Shown one piece after another: positions 15,982-24,874 of a DNA stretch of 64,000 nt (the first letter of the stretch is position 1; each line of letters begins with the position of its first letter). Position numbers and translations under genes: made by a program. The notes beneath the pieces are model-generated. The model was not told the DNA's origin. It made no database searches and saw only the letters and a program-made list of their open reading frames with translations. This stretch comes from Pseudonocardia kujensis (lineage in GTDB: Bacteria; Actinomycetota; Actinomycetes; Mycobacteriales; Pseudonocardiaceae), in assembly GCF_021283305.1 (NCBI RefSeq), contig NZ_JAJSOK010000005.1, forward strand, positions 124,001-188,000, in the 5' to 3' direction.

Positions 15982-16392
15982 TAGTGCGACACCATCAGGG
16001 AGCCGGACACGTCCATGCCCAGTTCTCGGGCCTTGCCGATGTGCTGGACCGCGATGTCGGCCTCGGTGGAGTGCATGGCCACTCGGACCGAACGCACCCC
16101 GAGGTCGTAGGCCTTCTGGAGCTCGTACAGCGTCCCGATCCCCGGGAGCAACAGCGTGGTGAACACCGCGTTCTGCACGACGTCGTCGGTGTTGCTGCCC
16201 GGGCCGAAGGTCAGGCTCGCGCCGGCGAGGCCGTCGCCGTGGGCAACCTCGATCGCGTCCACCCCGGCGGCGTCGAGCGCCGCGGTGATCCGGCACAGGT
16301 CGGCGGGGGTCGAGGCGTTCCGGATGGCGTGCATGCCGTCCCGCAGGGTGACGTCCTGGATGTACAGGGCAGGGCGGGGTGGTCGCGGTCAT
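15981..16392 (-). pseudogene. 4-hydroxy-2-oxovalerate aldolase, N-terminal fragment
   Basis: Translation gives [80 protein letters not shown] and [16 protein letters not shown]. This is the N-terminal half of the MhpE/DmpG-type aldolase, with the HGDG metal/substrate loop. The expected start text [11 protein letters not shown] lies in a different frame from ATG 16392, and the C-terminal half is absent because translation stops at the terminator junction. It overlaps the acetaldehyde dehydrogenase fragment by ATGA, preserving the ancestral operon order. A C-terminal fragment of the same family lies at 3157-3546. Confidence 0.72.
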
Positions 16393-16516
16393 CGGGGGCC
16401 CTCCGCAGGCTGAGTAGCAGCACGTGTGGCGAGGAGCTCGGCTGTCGGCAGGGCGGCCGAGGTCGTGACGTCGAGGTTCCCCGCATAGGCGGGCAGGTAA
16501 TGCGTGGCCAATTCAG
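16389..16516 (-). pseudogene. acetaldehyde dehydrogenase (acylating), C-terminal fragment
   Basis: The text HYLPAYAGNLDVTTSAALPT, then AELLATRAATQPAEGPR and stop, matches the C-terminal end of MhpF/DmpF-type acetaldehyde dehydrogenases (YLPxYAGNLDIMT). The rest of the gene is missing and the adjacent molybdenum-subunit gene ends at 16567. With the following aldolase piece it is the remnant of the last two genes of a meta-cleavage operon. Confidence 0.65.
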
Positions 16517-16566
16517 CGACTCTCGGGTTACCCGGTGGTCCGGGCACCACGCGCGGGAGGCCCCGG

Positions 16567-18873
16567 TCAGGCAAGCTCCTTCCCGACACCGTCCTGCTCG
16601 CCGCGCAGGGCCGCGAGGACGGCGAACGGCGTCAACGGCAGCTCGTGGACCGGTCGGCCGATCGCGTCGGCGACGGCCGCTCCCAGGGCCGCCGCCACCG
16701 GGATGATCGGCGGCTCCGCCACCCCCTTGCCGCCGAACGGTCCGTAAGAACAGGGATTCTCAAGCAGGGAGATCTCGAGCGGAGGCGCGTCCAGCGCGGT
16801 CGGCAGCCGGTAGCTCTCGAGGTCGTCGTCGACGACCCTGCCGCCGTCGACTCGCAGATCTTCCAACAATGCATAGCCCAGCCCCTGTAGGACACCGCCC
16901 TCGATCTGCCCCTCGATCATCTGCGGGTTGATCGCCCGGCCGACGTCCTGGGCCACGACGTAGCGCAGGACGCGCACGGCGCCGGTATCCGGATCGACCT
17001 CGACCTCGGCCAGGTGCACGTGGTACGTGGCGGCGACGAAGTGCGTGAAGACGGCTCCTGACATGCACGCGGAGTCAAAGGGCAGCGGCGGGGCGATGTG
17101 GCGTCCGGTCGCCGCGATCGGTCCTGTGCTCCACAGGGCGGTCGAAGCGACCGTCGCGATCGGGACCCGCTTGTGCGGAGCGCCTCGCACCGCGACGTGC
17201 CCCTCGGCGAGTTCGAGGTCGTCGGGTGCAGCCTCGAGGATGTCCGCGGCCGCCTTCAGGAGCTGCTCGCGGACCTGCCCGGCCGCGTCGGCGGCGGCAT
17301 TACCGACGCCGAAGACCGTACGGCTACCCTGCGCGCCGCCGTCGAACGACGCCGAGTCGGTGTCGGTCTGGGCGAGGAGAACGTCCTCGACGGGCACGCC
17401 CAGCTCGGCAGCGACGATCTGGCGGACCGAGGTGGCCATCGCGCCGGTGCCGATCTCGGCCCCGCCGCTGACCACGGTGACGGTGCCGTCCTCGTTCACC
17501 TTGACGGTGGCGCCGCCGGGCCCCGGGTTGCTCAGCCAGGTCACTGCGGCGATCCCGACCCCACGGTAGGGACGACGGGCGGCGGTCAGCTCGGCCCACG
17601 GCGCCACCTTCTCGACGGCGTCGAAGGCGTCGACGAGTGCGGCGTCGGGCAGCGGCTGGCCGTTGACCATCTCCTCGCCCGCACGCAAGACGTTACGCAG
17701 CCGCAGCTCGCGGCGGTCAACGCCGAGCTCGCGCGCGATGTGGTCCAGGTGCATCTCCTGGGCGAAGACGCAGTAGGGCGCGTTGACACCGCGGAAGGCG
17801 GCCGTGGGAGTCGTGTTGGTGTACACGACCCGGCTCCGATAGCGGACGTTCGGGATCCGGTAGGTCGCGCCGAGGAGGACCGGCGGGATGGAGGCGCAGA
17901 ACACGGTCTCGCCGCTGTAGGCGCCGTTGTCGCCGATCACCTCCCCCTCCTGTGCGAGGAGGGTGCCGTCGGCCCGGACCGCGGTGCGCAGCCGCACCAC
18001 CGCGTTCTCGCGCGGCGAGGCCGTGGCCAGCTCCTCAGCGCGGGTGTTGGCGACCCGGACGGGGCGGCCCGTGCGGCGGGCGAGCAGGCAGGCGAACGGC
18101 TCCAGCATCGCGTCGAGCTTGCCGCCGAAGCCGCCCCCGATCGTCGAGACGATCACCCGGACCGCCGACGAGCGCACTCCGAGGAACTCCGCGACCCGGT
18201 CGCGCACGAGGAACGGGTACTGAGCGGGAGAGTGCACCACGTACCGACCCTGCTCGAAGCGTCCGACGGCCACGTGCGGCTCGATGGGCGACTGGTGCTG
18301 GCGAGGTGTGCTGAACTCGTCGGTGACGACGAGGTCCGCGGCGGCGAACGCGTCCTCGACGGCACCGCGCTCCAGACCGGACTCCCACGCGACGTTGCCG
18401 CCGCCGGGGCCGGCGCCCGTGTAGGTGTCGCGGGCCGGATGGATCGGCCTGGCGTCGGACGCGAGCGCGTCGTCGAAGGTCAGGATCGCCGGGAGCGGAT
18501 CGATCTCGAGGTCGATCGCGGCCACGGCCGCCGCGGCCTGCTCGACGGTGTCGGCGGCGACGGCCGCGACGGGCTCGCCCACGTAGCGCACCTCGTCCGC
18601 CGCCATCAGCCGTTGGTCCTTGACGACCCAACCGGACAGGTGTGGCGCGTCGGCCGCGGTGACCACGGCCCGCACCCCGGGCATGGTGGCGGCACGGGAC
18701 GTGTCCAGGCGGACGATCCGCCCGGCGGGCAACGGCGACCGCAGCAACCTCGCGTGGAGCATCCCTGGCTCGACGTGGTCCATCCCGTAGACGGCCGCGC
18801 CGCGCACCTTGTCCTGGCCGTCGGAGCGGCGCACGCTGGCGCCGATGACCGGGGGCAGCTGCCGGGGACTCAT
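16567..18873 (-). CDS. molybdenum hydroxylase large subunit (xanthine dehydrogenase family), left arm
   Basis: This 768-residue protein starts at ATG 18873, overlapping the iron-sulfur gene by ATGA. It has [40 protein letters not shown] (molybdopterin loop), [20 protein letters not shown] with the substrate-site Arg, [20 protein letters not shown] and the C-terminal catalytic Glu in GGKGVAEPP. Family members hydroxylate N-heterocycles, purines or aldehydes using water. Subunit order is FAD-FeS-Mo. The substrate is unknown, and no AYRCSFR CO-dehydrogenase motif is present. It lies at the end of the minus-strand arm. Confidence 0.9.
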   Translation of the reverse strand: MSPRQLPPVIGASVRRSDGQDKVRGAAVYGMDHVEPGMLHARLLRSPLPAGRIVRLDTSRAATMPGVRAVVTAADAPHLSGWVVKDQRLMAADEVRYVGEPVAAVAADTVEQAAAAVAAIDLEIDPLPAILTFDDALASDARPIHPARDTYTGAGPGGGNVAWESGLERGAVEDAFAAADLVVTDEFSTPRQHQSPIEPHVAVGRFEQGRYVVHSPAQYPFLVRDRVAEFLGVRSSAVRVIVSTIGGGFGGKLDAMLEPFACLLARRTGRPVRVANTRAEELATASPRENAVVRLRTAVRADGTLLAQEGEVIGDNGAYSGETVFCASIPPVLLGATYRIPNVRYRSRVVYTNTTPTAAFRGVNAPYCVFAQEMHLDHIARELGVDRRELRLRNVLRAGEEMVNGQPLPDAALVDAFDAVEKVAPWAELTAARRPYRGVGIAAVTWLSNPGPGGATVKVNEDGTVTVVSGGAEIGTGAMATSVRQIVAAELGVPVEDVLLAQTDTDSASFDGGAQGSRTVFGVGNAAADAAGQVREQLLKAAADILEAAPDDLELAEGHVAVRGAPHKRVPIATVASTALWSTGPIAATGRHIAPPLPFDSACMSGAVFTHFVAATYHVHLAEVEVDPDTGAVRVLRYVVAQDVGRAINPQMIEGQIEGGVLQGLGYALLEDLRVDGGRVVDDDLESYRLPTALDAPPLEISLLENPCSYGPFGGKGVAEPPIIPVAAALGAAVADAIGRPVHELPLTPFAVLAALRGEQDGVGKELA

Positions 18874-19337
18874 CGCTCCTCCCCCCTCCCGACGGCCACC
18901 GCCGCCTCGACGATCTTGTGGTATCCGGTGCAGCGGCAGAGGTTGCCGACGAGGGCGTCGCATATCTGGTCCGGGGTAGGACGCAGTGTCCGCTCGAGCA
19001 ACGCGGTCAGCGTCATCACGACCCCCGGGATGCAGGCCCCGCACTGCACGCCGCCGTGCTCGAGGAGGGCGTCCTGCACGGGGGTCAGCGGCCCGTCGGG
19101 AGCGGCGAGCCCCTCCACCGTGCGCACGTGCCTGGATTGTGCCAGCGCGACGGGGTAGAGGCAGGAAGCCACGGGCACGTCATCGACGAGGACCGTGCAC
19201 GCGCCGCAGCGTCCCTCTCCGCAACCGGGCTTGGCGCCCCGCAGGCCCAGCTCGTCGCGCAACACCTCGAGCAGCCCCGTCATCGCGGCCGAGCCGATCT
19301 CGACGGGGTGTCCGTTGATGTGGAACGAGTACGTCAT
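18870..19337 (-). CDS. molybdenum hydroxylase 2Fe-2S subunit, left arm
   Basis: From ATG 19337 (overlapping the FAD gene stop by ATGA) the protein has 155 residues. A reading from 19367 adds ten residues without homology. Both clusters are present: CGEGRCGACTVLVDDVPVAS-C for the plant-type cluster and CGACIPGVVM ... CRCTGY for the second. It passes electrons from the Mo centre to the FAD subunit. The small-subunit motif CGxCxPG is CGACIPG here, a minor variation. Confidence 0.92.
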   Translation of the reverse strand: MTYSFHINGHPVEIGSAAMTGLLEVLRDELGLRGAKPGCGEGRCGACTVLVDDVPVASCLYPVALAQSRHVRTVEGLAAPDGPLTPVQDALLEHGGVQCGACIPGVVMTLTALLERTLRPTPDQICDALVGNLCRCTGYHKIVEAAVAVGRGEER

Positions 19338-20272
19338 CGGGGCTCCCCCTCGTCGGTCGCGGTCCACGCCGGGCCCGTCGTGGACGTCGCCTGCGCGCAG
19401 GCCCGCTCCAGCAGGGCGGGCAGGACCGCGCGGCGGTACCAGCCCGGCGCGAGCCGGTCGTCCCGGGCGTCCACTGCCGCAGCGGCCGCGCTACCGGCCT
19501 CCCGTGCGCTCGTACCGTCGAGCGGGCGGCCGACCAGCACCGCCGCCGCCTCGGGGATCAGCCGCGGAACCGGCTCGAGGGCGCCGACCGCGACACGTGC
19601 CGACCGCACGGTGCCGTCCGGGTCGACGTCGACGCTGACGGCCACGTTCACCACGGCGTACTCGCCCGCGCCGCGGACCGTGAGTCGCCCGAAGCCGGCG
19701 AACCGGTCCGGCGGGGTGGGGACCGCGACCCCGGCGAGGATCTCCCCCGCGGGGCGGCCCGCCTCGCCCAGGAAGTCGGCGACGGGGCGGTCGGCACGCC
19801 CGTCGGGGTAGCCGAGCTGCAGTCGGGCGCCGGCGGCGAGCAACGCGGGTACCAGGTCGGCCTGCCGGAAGCCGACGCGCGCGGCGGCGATGTTCCCGCC
19901 GAGCGTGGCGACGTTGCGAACCTGTGGGAACGCGGACAGGCGGGCCGCCGCTGCCAGCCCGGCGAGCGCGGCGGGCACGCTCGTACCGTCGGCCAGCTCC
20001 GCGACGAGCTCGGTGTGGGTGAGGCCCGCCCCGAGCTGCGCCTGCGAGGAGGTGGGCCGCACGTCGAGCTCGCGCAGGCCGGGCAGCCCGGCCACCGGAA
20101 CGTACACCCGGTGCCAGGGCTCGGACCTCAACGGGCGGCGCATGATCCACGTGCCGCCCGCCAGCGCCGCGCCGTCGGGCCCGAGCTCGGCCAGGACCTG
20201 GCTCGCCTCCTCCAGGCTGCTGACGGCGCGGACCTCGGGTGCGGCCGTCGAGGTGGGCGCGGCCGATGTCAT
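19334..20272 (-). CDS. molybdenum hydroxylase FAD-binding subunit, left arm
   Basis: This 312-residue CutM-type protein has NVATLGGNIAAARVGFRQAD (second FAD motif) and GAGEYAVVNVAVSVDVD. The first FAD motif reads ALAGGTWIMRRPLR, where relatives such as the right-arm copy have AGGQSLVPLLSFR. The pyrophosphate loop is therefore atypical and cofactor binding may differ. It starts the Mo-hydroxylase trio, 46 bp after the DUF917 gene, and is coupled to the FeS gene by ATGA. Confidence 0.85.
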   Translation of the reverse strand: MTSAAPTSTAAPEVRAVSSLEEASQVLAELGPDGAALAGGTWIMRRPLRSEPWHRVYVPVAGLPGLRELDVRPTSSQAQLGAGLTHTELVAELADGTSVPAALAGLAAAARLSAFPQVRNVATLGGNIAAARVGFRQADLVPALLAAGARLQLGYPDGRADRPVADFLGEAGRPAGEILAGVAVPTPPDRFAGFGRLTVRGAGEYAVVNVAVSVDVDPDGTVRSARVAVGALEPVPRLIPEAAAVLVGRPLDGTSAREAGSAAAAAVDARDDRLAPGWYRRAVLPALLERACAQATSTTGPAWTATDEGEPR

Positions 20273-20318
20273 GACTGCTCCCGGACGTGTGGTGGAGGGA
20301 CGGGACGGCGCGCAGGGG

Positions 20319-21455
20319 TCACGAGAGCACCGTGACCTGCGGTTTCTCGATCTGTTCGACGGGCACGAACTCCTCGTCGAGCCCGAAGGCGGCGGGCCCG
20401 AACGTGGCCAGCGCCTCGGGGGTGCGCATCAACTCCGGGGTCGCGATGGCGAACACGGTGACCCGATGGCCGTACCGCAGCGTCTCGGACGTGATCGGCT
20501 CCCCGGTCTCGAGGTGCAGGACAGTGATCAGGTCGGGCACGAGCGCGACGACGCGGTCGTCGACCGTGGCGACCAGGAACTCGTTCTGGAAGGTGATCCG
20601 GCAGACCGCGTCGGAGTCGAAGGCCTGGACGCGCGCCGCGCCACGGGTGAAGCCCTCCGTCGTGTGCCGCTCCACATCGACGACCTTCCCGGTGAACAGC
20701 ACCTCGCCGTGCCGGTACAGGGTGTCGGCAAGTGCCTCGCGGAGGGCCGCGGTGGGCTCGCGGTGGGTCTCGCGCGCCTCCCGGAGCGTGGCCCCGAGAC
20801 GCAGGGCCAACGACAGCGTCCGCGGGATGGCGGTCCGCTGCACAGTCGGCCCGTCCATCGCATACTCGGCGATGTAGGCGACCCCACCGAGGCGGACCGC
20901 CAGGCCGCGCGCCATCCACTCCATGCGACGGTTGTCCGCCCCGGCGTCGACGACCGCGGTACTGCCGCGTTCGTCGGCCATGGCGAGCGGGGAGCCGTTG
21001 ACCCCGTAGACGGCGAACGTCTCCATCTGCAGCTCGGGGAAGGCACGGCCCATGCCATCGGCGTCGACCACGGGCAGGCCGCGCTGCGCGGCGACCAGGA
21101 GCGGGATCGTGGAGTTGATCCCCCCGCACTCGATCGGCATCGTCGCGGTCGCCCGTCGGCCCAGCCGGGCCTCGAGGGCGGCCAGCGCGGCTGCTGGTTC
21201 GTCCCCGCTCGGCAGGCGTTCCACCAGCACACTCGGTGCGCCCATCATGGCAGTCGGGATGACGAAGTCGTCCTCGGTGAGCTCGTCGGGGTCGAGCACG
21301 GTGATCGTGGCCGGCTCACCGTCGTCGCCCCTGCGGCGCAGCGCATGCGCGACGAGCGTGCGCCCGATCGTCGGGTCGCCGCCGCCGCCGGTGCCGAGCA
21401 GCGCGGCGCCGCGCACGAGGTCGGGCAGGTCGGACAGCTCGAGCTGGAAGCTCAC
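20319..21455 (-). CDS. DUF917-family protein (S-methyl thiohydantoin desulfurase domain), left arm
   Basis: This 378-residue protein has the DUF917 hallmarks LLGTGGGGDPTIGRTLVAHA, VIPTAMMGAPSVLVERLPSG, MPIECGGINSTIPLLVAAQR and GRAFPELQMETFAVYG. The family is usually encoded beside hydantoinase/oxoprolinase genes, and the domain name refers to thiohydantoin desulfurases, but most members are uncharacterised. It overlaps the upstream hydantoinase gene by ATGA. A paralogue lies in the right arm at 24875-25942, so the pair duplicated. It probably forms one enzyme complex with its hydantoinase neighbour. Confidence 0.82.
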   Translation of the reverse strand: MSFQLELSDLPDLVRGAALLGTGGGGDPTIGRTLVAHALRRRGDDGEPATITVLDPDELTEDDFVIPTAMMGAPSVLVERLPSGDEPAAALAALEARLGRRATATMPIECGGINSTIPLLVAAQRGLPVVDADGMGRAFPELQMETFAVYGVNGSPLAMADERGSTAVVDAGADNRRMEWMARGLAVRLGGVAYIAEYAMDGPTVQRTAIPRTLSLALRLGATLREARETHREPTAALREALADTLYRHGEVLFTGKVVDVERHTTEGFTRGAARVQAFDSDAVCRITFQNEFLVATVDDRVVALVPDLITVLHLETGEPITSETLRYGHRVTVFAIATPELMRTPEALATFGPAAFGLDEEFVPVEQIEKPQVTVLS

Positions 21456-23014
21456 CGGTCACCTGCCGTGTCGAGGACCAGGTCGCCGACCGCGCGCACC
21501 CGGATCCGGGTGGCGTTGCCGGGTAGGTAGGCGATCGGCACCTCGTCGACCTCCACGATCTGCACGCTGTGCGGGGCCGCACCGGCCGCGACGACCCGGT
21601 CGGTGGCCTCCTGCTTCGCAGAGTCGAGGACCGCGTCGCGACGGCCGGGCTCCACGGCGAAGATGCGGTCGACCTCGCCGCCCACCTGAGCGATGGCGGC
21701 GCCGATCGCGTTCGCGACGGCGAAGTGGTCGGGCCGGTGCACGGACTCGGCGCCGGGCAGCCGGTCGGGCAGCAGGATGCTGCCGCCCCCGACGAGCACG
21801 ACCGGCAGCGGTGCCGGCGACGTGCGCATCCGCTCGACGAGTCCGGCCACCTCGGTCGCCATCAACTCCAGTCCGGCCCGCACGACCCGCCGGTCCAGCG
21901 AGCGCACCGGCGCCGGGTCGCCCACCTCGGCGAGCCCGCCGGCCACGGCCAGGTCGGTGGCGGTCACCGTGTCCCCGCCGAAGACGAGCGCCTGTTCGCG
22001 CAGGCGGTAGCCCACGCTGTCGGGGCCGACGGTGACCTCCCCGTCACGCTCACGAATCCGGCTGCCACCGCCGATCCCGACCGAGAGCACGTCGGGCATG
22101 CGGAAGTTCGTGCGAACCCCGCTGACGCTGACCTCGGCGGTGGCCTCGCGCGGAAAGCCGCCGGCGACGATACCCACGTCGCTGGTGGTGCCCCCGACGT
22201 CGACGACCGCGCAGGTCTCGAGGCCGGAGAGGAACGCGGCACCCCGCATCGAGTTGGTCGGGCCGGACGCGAACGTCGCGACGGGATAACGCCGCGCGTG
22301 GTCGATGTCCATGAGTGTGCCGTCGTTCTGGCTCAGGTAGAGCGGTGCGGTCAGCCCGAATTCGCGCAGGGTCTGCGTCAGACCCCTGCACACGTGGTCG
22401 GCCAGCTCCCGCAGGCAGGCGTTGACGATCGTCGCGTTCTCCCGCTCCAGCAGTCCCATCCGCCCGATCTCGTGCGAGAGGCTGACGTGCAGGTGCGGCA
22501 GCACCTCGGTCAGGGTGGCAGCCGCCTCGCGTTCCAGCTCGGCGTTGACGGGGCTGAACACCGACGTGATCCCGACCGAGCGAATCCCGCGCACCGCCAT
22601 GTCCTCGGCGGCGCGCCGAAGCTCGTCGTGGTGCAGGGGCGCGATCAGCCGGCCGTCGAACTCGTGGCCGCCGTGGCACAGGTACGGCTGGGCCCGCGCG
22701 GCCTTGAGCAGCGGGTCCGGCCAGTCGACGAGCGGCGGCACGCCGCGGGTTGCGGGCAGCCCCAGGCGCAGCGCCGCCGTCGGGGCGAGCCGGTCGGCCT
22801 CGACGATCGCGTTGATGAAGTGCGTCGTGCCGACCATGACGGCGGTGACCGCCGCGGGGTCGAACGCGCGGCGCCGCTGCAGCGCGTCGAGCGCGTCGAC
22901 GATCCCGCTGGTGACGTCCTGGGTGGTGGCCGCCTTCGTGTCGGCGAGCACGAGCTGGCCGTCCAGCAGAACCGCGTCGGTGTTCGTGCCGCCGACGTCG
23001 ATCCCGATTCGCAT
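21452..23014 (-). CDS. hydantoinase/oxoprolinase family ATPase-like protein, left arm
   Basis: This 520-residue protein starts at ATG 23014, with GAGGGGG 4 nt upstream. GTG 23026 is an alternative. It has the HyuA-type ASKHA fold: IGIDVGGTNTDAVLLDGQLV, MVGTTHFINAIVEADRLAP, LSHEIGRMGLLERENATIVN, GPTNSMRGAAFLSGLETCAV and VDVGGTTSDVG. Such enzymes open a cyclic amide (5-oxoproline, N-methylhydantoin) at the cost of ATP. The standalone HyuB-type partner is absent, and DUF917 takes its place. It is co-transcribed with DUF917 and the Mo-hydroxylase trio. Confidence 0.87.
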   Translation of the reverse strand: MRIGIDVGGTNTDAVLLDGQLVLADTKAATTQDVTSGIVDALDALQRRRAFDPAAVTAVMVGTTHFINAIVEADRLAPTAALRLGLPATRGVPPLVDWPDPLLKAARAQPYLCHGGHEFDGRLIAPLHHDELRRAAEDMAVRGIRSVGITSVFSPVNAELEREAAATLTEVLPHLHVSLSHEIGRMGLLERENATIVNACLRELADHVCRGLTQTLREFGLTAPLYLSQNDGTLMDIDHARRYPVATFASGPTNSMRGAAFLSGLETCAVVDVGGTTSDVGIVAGGFPREATAEVSVSGVRTNFRMPDVLSVGIGGGSRIRERDGEVTVGPDSVGYRLREQALVFGGDTVTATDLAVAGGLAEVGDPAPVRSLDRRVVRAGLELMATEVAGLVERMRTSPAPLPVVLVGGGSILLPDRLPGAESVHRPDHFAVANAIGAAIAQVGGEVDRIFAVEPGRRDAVLDSAKQEATDRVVAAGAAPHSVQIVEVDEVPIAYLPGNATRIRVRAVGDLVLDTAGDR

Positions 23015-23159
23015 GGGCCCCCTCACGTCGAGGAATCTGATCTCCGGGGAACGCTACGAGCGGCCGCACCGCCCGTCACTGGTCGCGGCGCCGGGGTTTC
23101 GGCTCGACCTTGTGCAGACGGCACGAAGAGGGCGACGGGACGAACCGGAGCGCGCGGTA

Positions 23160-24716
23160 CTAGGCACCCGGTCGCCCGGCCCGGGAGGCAGCCGGCTGGC
23201 GCCCGGCCCGGGTGACGCCGGGCATCGACTGCGCATAGCAGGCCAAGTAGAGGGCCAGGAACTGGTGCGGGTCCTCGAGGTCCACCTCCAGCACCTCGAG
23301 CACCCGGTTGATGCGGTAGGCAACGGTGTTGCGATGCAGATAGAGCTGCTGCGCCGTGCGGGTCACCGAGCGGTTTGTCTCCAGGTAGACACGCAGTGTG
23401 GTGCTGTACTCCTTCTGCTTGCTCGGCCCCAGTGCCGCGAGCGGGGCCAGCAGGTCGTCGATGCTCTCCCGCACCGATCGCGACGAGTACCACTCGACGA
23501 GCAGGCGGCTGAGGCCGGGCGCGTCGAAGAAGACCGGCTCGTCCACGACGCCGCGCAGCCGGGCGCTCTGCAGCGCCGCCTCGGCCTCCGCCTTCGAGGC
23601 CCGCAGACCCTCCACCCCCTCGTGGGTGCCGCCGACGCCGCACAGCACCTCGACCCCCGGGATGGCCTCCACGATGCGGTCCAGCACCGTCTGCATGCTC
23701 GACCGCAGCTCCCGCAACTGCGTGGCCCCCCGGGGGTGCGTGTTGCTGCGCAGCAGGATCACGCCTCCGGACCGGGGGGCCACGGTCCAGCAGCCGCCTT
23801 CCCGGACCGCCACCTGCGAGGCGACGCGGGCCAACGTCTGGGCGTAGTGGTACGCCGTCACCTGATCGTCCCCGGCGAGCGCGAGGAGGTTGCCGAACTC
23901 CAGGTCGACGACCTGGTTCCAGGTTTCGACCCGCAAGCCCATGGCACCAGCCCGGCGCACCAGCGGGGCGAGGTCCTCCTGGCCACCGTCCAGGAGCTGG
24001 TTGAGCACGTCGCTCGCCGAGAGCATCGACAGCTGCTCGGCGCGCTCGGTCTGCACCGCCCGTCTCGTGATGGCGGCGGCGAGCCGCCACGCCAGCAACC
24101 GGGCCAGCGAGTCCTCCGCCCCGCCGGTGGCCCGGCGCTGCAGCCAGGGACCGTCGGGGTCGGTGGAGACCGCGGGCACACCGCTCAGCTGCAGGTCCCG
24201 CTCCCCCAAGCGCAGCCCAGCCAGCTCTGCGGCACCGCTGCGCCGCAGCAGGTCCTCGTCCCCGACACCCTCGGCCTCCAGCCGGTCGACCTCCCGGCAC
24301 ACCCGGTCCACCCGCTCCAGCAGGCTGGGAAGCCGCCGGTCGAGCATCCGGACGATCGTGGTGAGCAGATCGGTCACGTCCGTGGGCACCGTCATCCGCA
24401 CCAACGCCAGATCCTCGCGGCGGGCCAGCGCCAGCGCACTCAGCGACGGCCGGGCCGCGGTGTCCTGCAGGACGAGCCCGGCGACCGGGCCCAGCTGCCG
24501 CAGGACCACGTCGAGCTTGTACCCGTGGGCCTCGCGCGACGCGGTGCGCGTGAGCACGACAAGCGCGTGAGCCGGGCACTCCCCGACGTCGCGCACGTCC
24601 TCCGCCAGCCAGACCGTCCGCACCTCCCGGTCCACCGACCCGACCAGCAGCTCGGCCTGCCCCTGGCGGCGCAGCTCCAGCTCGGCTAGTACGTCGTCGA
24701 CGGTCAGCCGGTCCAT
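23160..24716 (-). CDS. PucR-family transcriptional regulator of the heterocycle locus
   Basis: The protein has 518 residues. The N-terminal PucR domain (LTVDDVLAELELRRQGQAEL ... GECPAHALVVLTRTASREAH) is followed by a GGDEF-like middle region. The C-terminal helix-turn-helix has TTLRVYLETNRSVTRTAQQL and YLHRNTVAYRINRVLEVLEV. PucR of Bacillus senses purine-degradation intermediates. It begins 158 bp from the divergent DUF917 gene and lies upstream of the left-arm genes, so it is placed to control both arms. The effector is probably the substrate or an intermediate. Confidence 0.88.
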   Translation of the reverse strand: MDRLTVDDVLAELELRRQGQAELLVGSVDREVRTVWLAEDVRDVGECPAHALVVLTRTASREAHGYKLDVVLRQLGPVAGLVLQDTAARPSLSALALARREDLALVRMTVPTDVTDLLTTIVRMLDRRLPSLLERVDRVCREVDRLEAEGVGDEDLLRRSGAAELAGLRLGERDLQLSGVPAVSTDPDGPWLQRRATGGAEDSLARLLAWRLAAAITRRAVQTERAEQLSMLSASDVLNQLLDGGQEDLAPLVRRAGAMGLRVETWNQVVDLEFGNLLALAGDDQVTAYHYAQTLARVASQVAVREGGCWTVAPRSGGVILLRSNTHPRGATQLRELRSSMQTVLDRIVEAIPGVEVLCGVGGTHEGVEGLRASKAEAEAALQSARLRGVVDEPVFFDAPGLSRLLVEWYSSRSVRESIDDLLAPLAALGPSKQKEYSTTLRVYLETNRSVTRTAQQLYLHRNTVAYRINRVLEVLEVDLEDPHQFLALYLACYAQSMPGVTRAGRQPAASRAGRPGA

Positions 24717-24874
24717 CGCGCTATCTCACCCTGTGCCGGTGCACCAATCAACCGTCCGGACTTATGCACGTCGACCCACGCGCGTGCCGATCCGACACAC
24801 TACGGTCGACGGCGCCCGGGTCCCGCCGGGTGGAGCCGTCGGCCGGGTGGACGCGGCGGGAGCGGAGGCCGCGG
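24717..24874. promoter_or_regulatory. divergent promoter region of the two arms
   Basis: On the minus strand TTGATT (complement of 24746-24751), a 17-bp spacer and TGAGAT (complement of 24723-24728) form a possible promoter very close to the pucR start, so the transcript could be leaderless or nearly so. GTGCAC-like words (24740-24745 and 24763-24767) could be regulator sites, but no long palindrome is seen. Confidence 0.35.
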
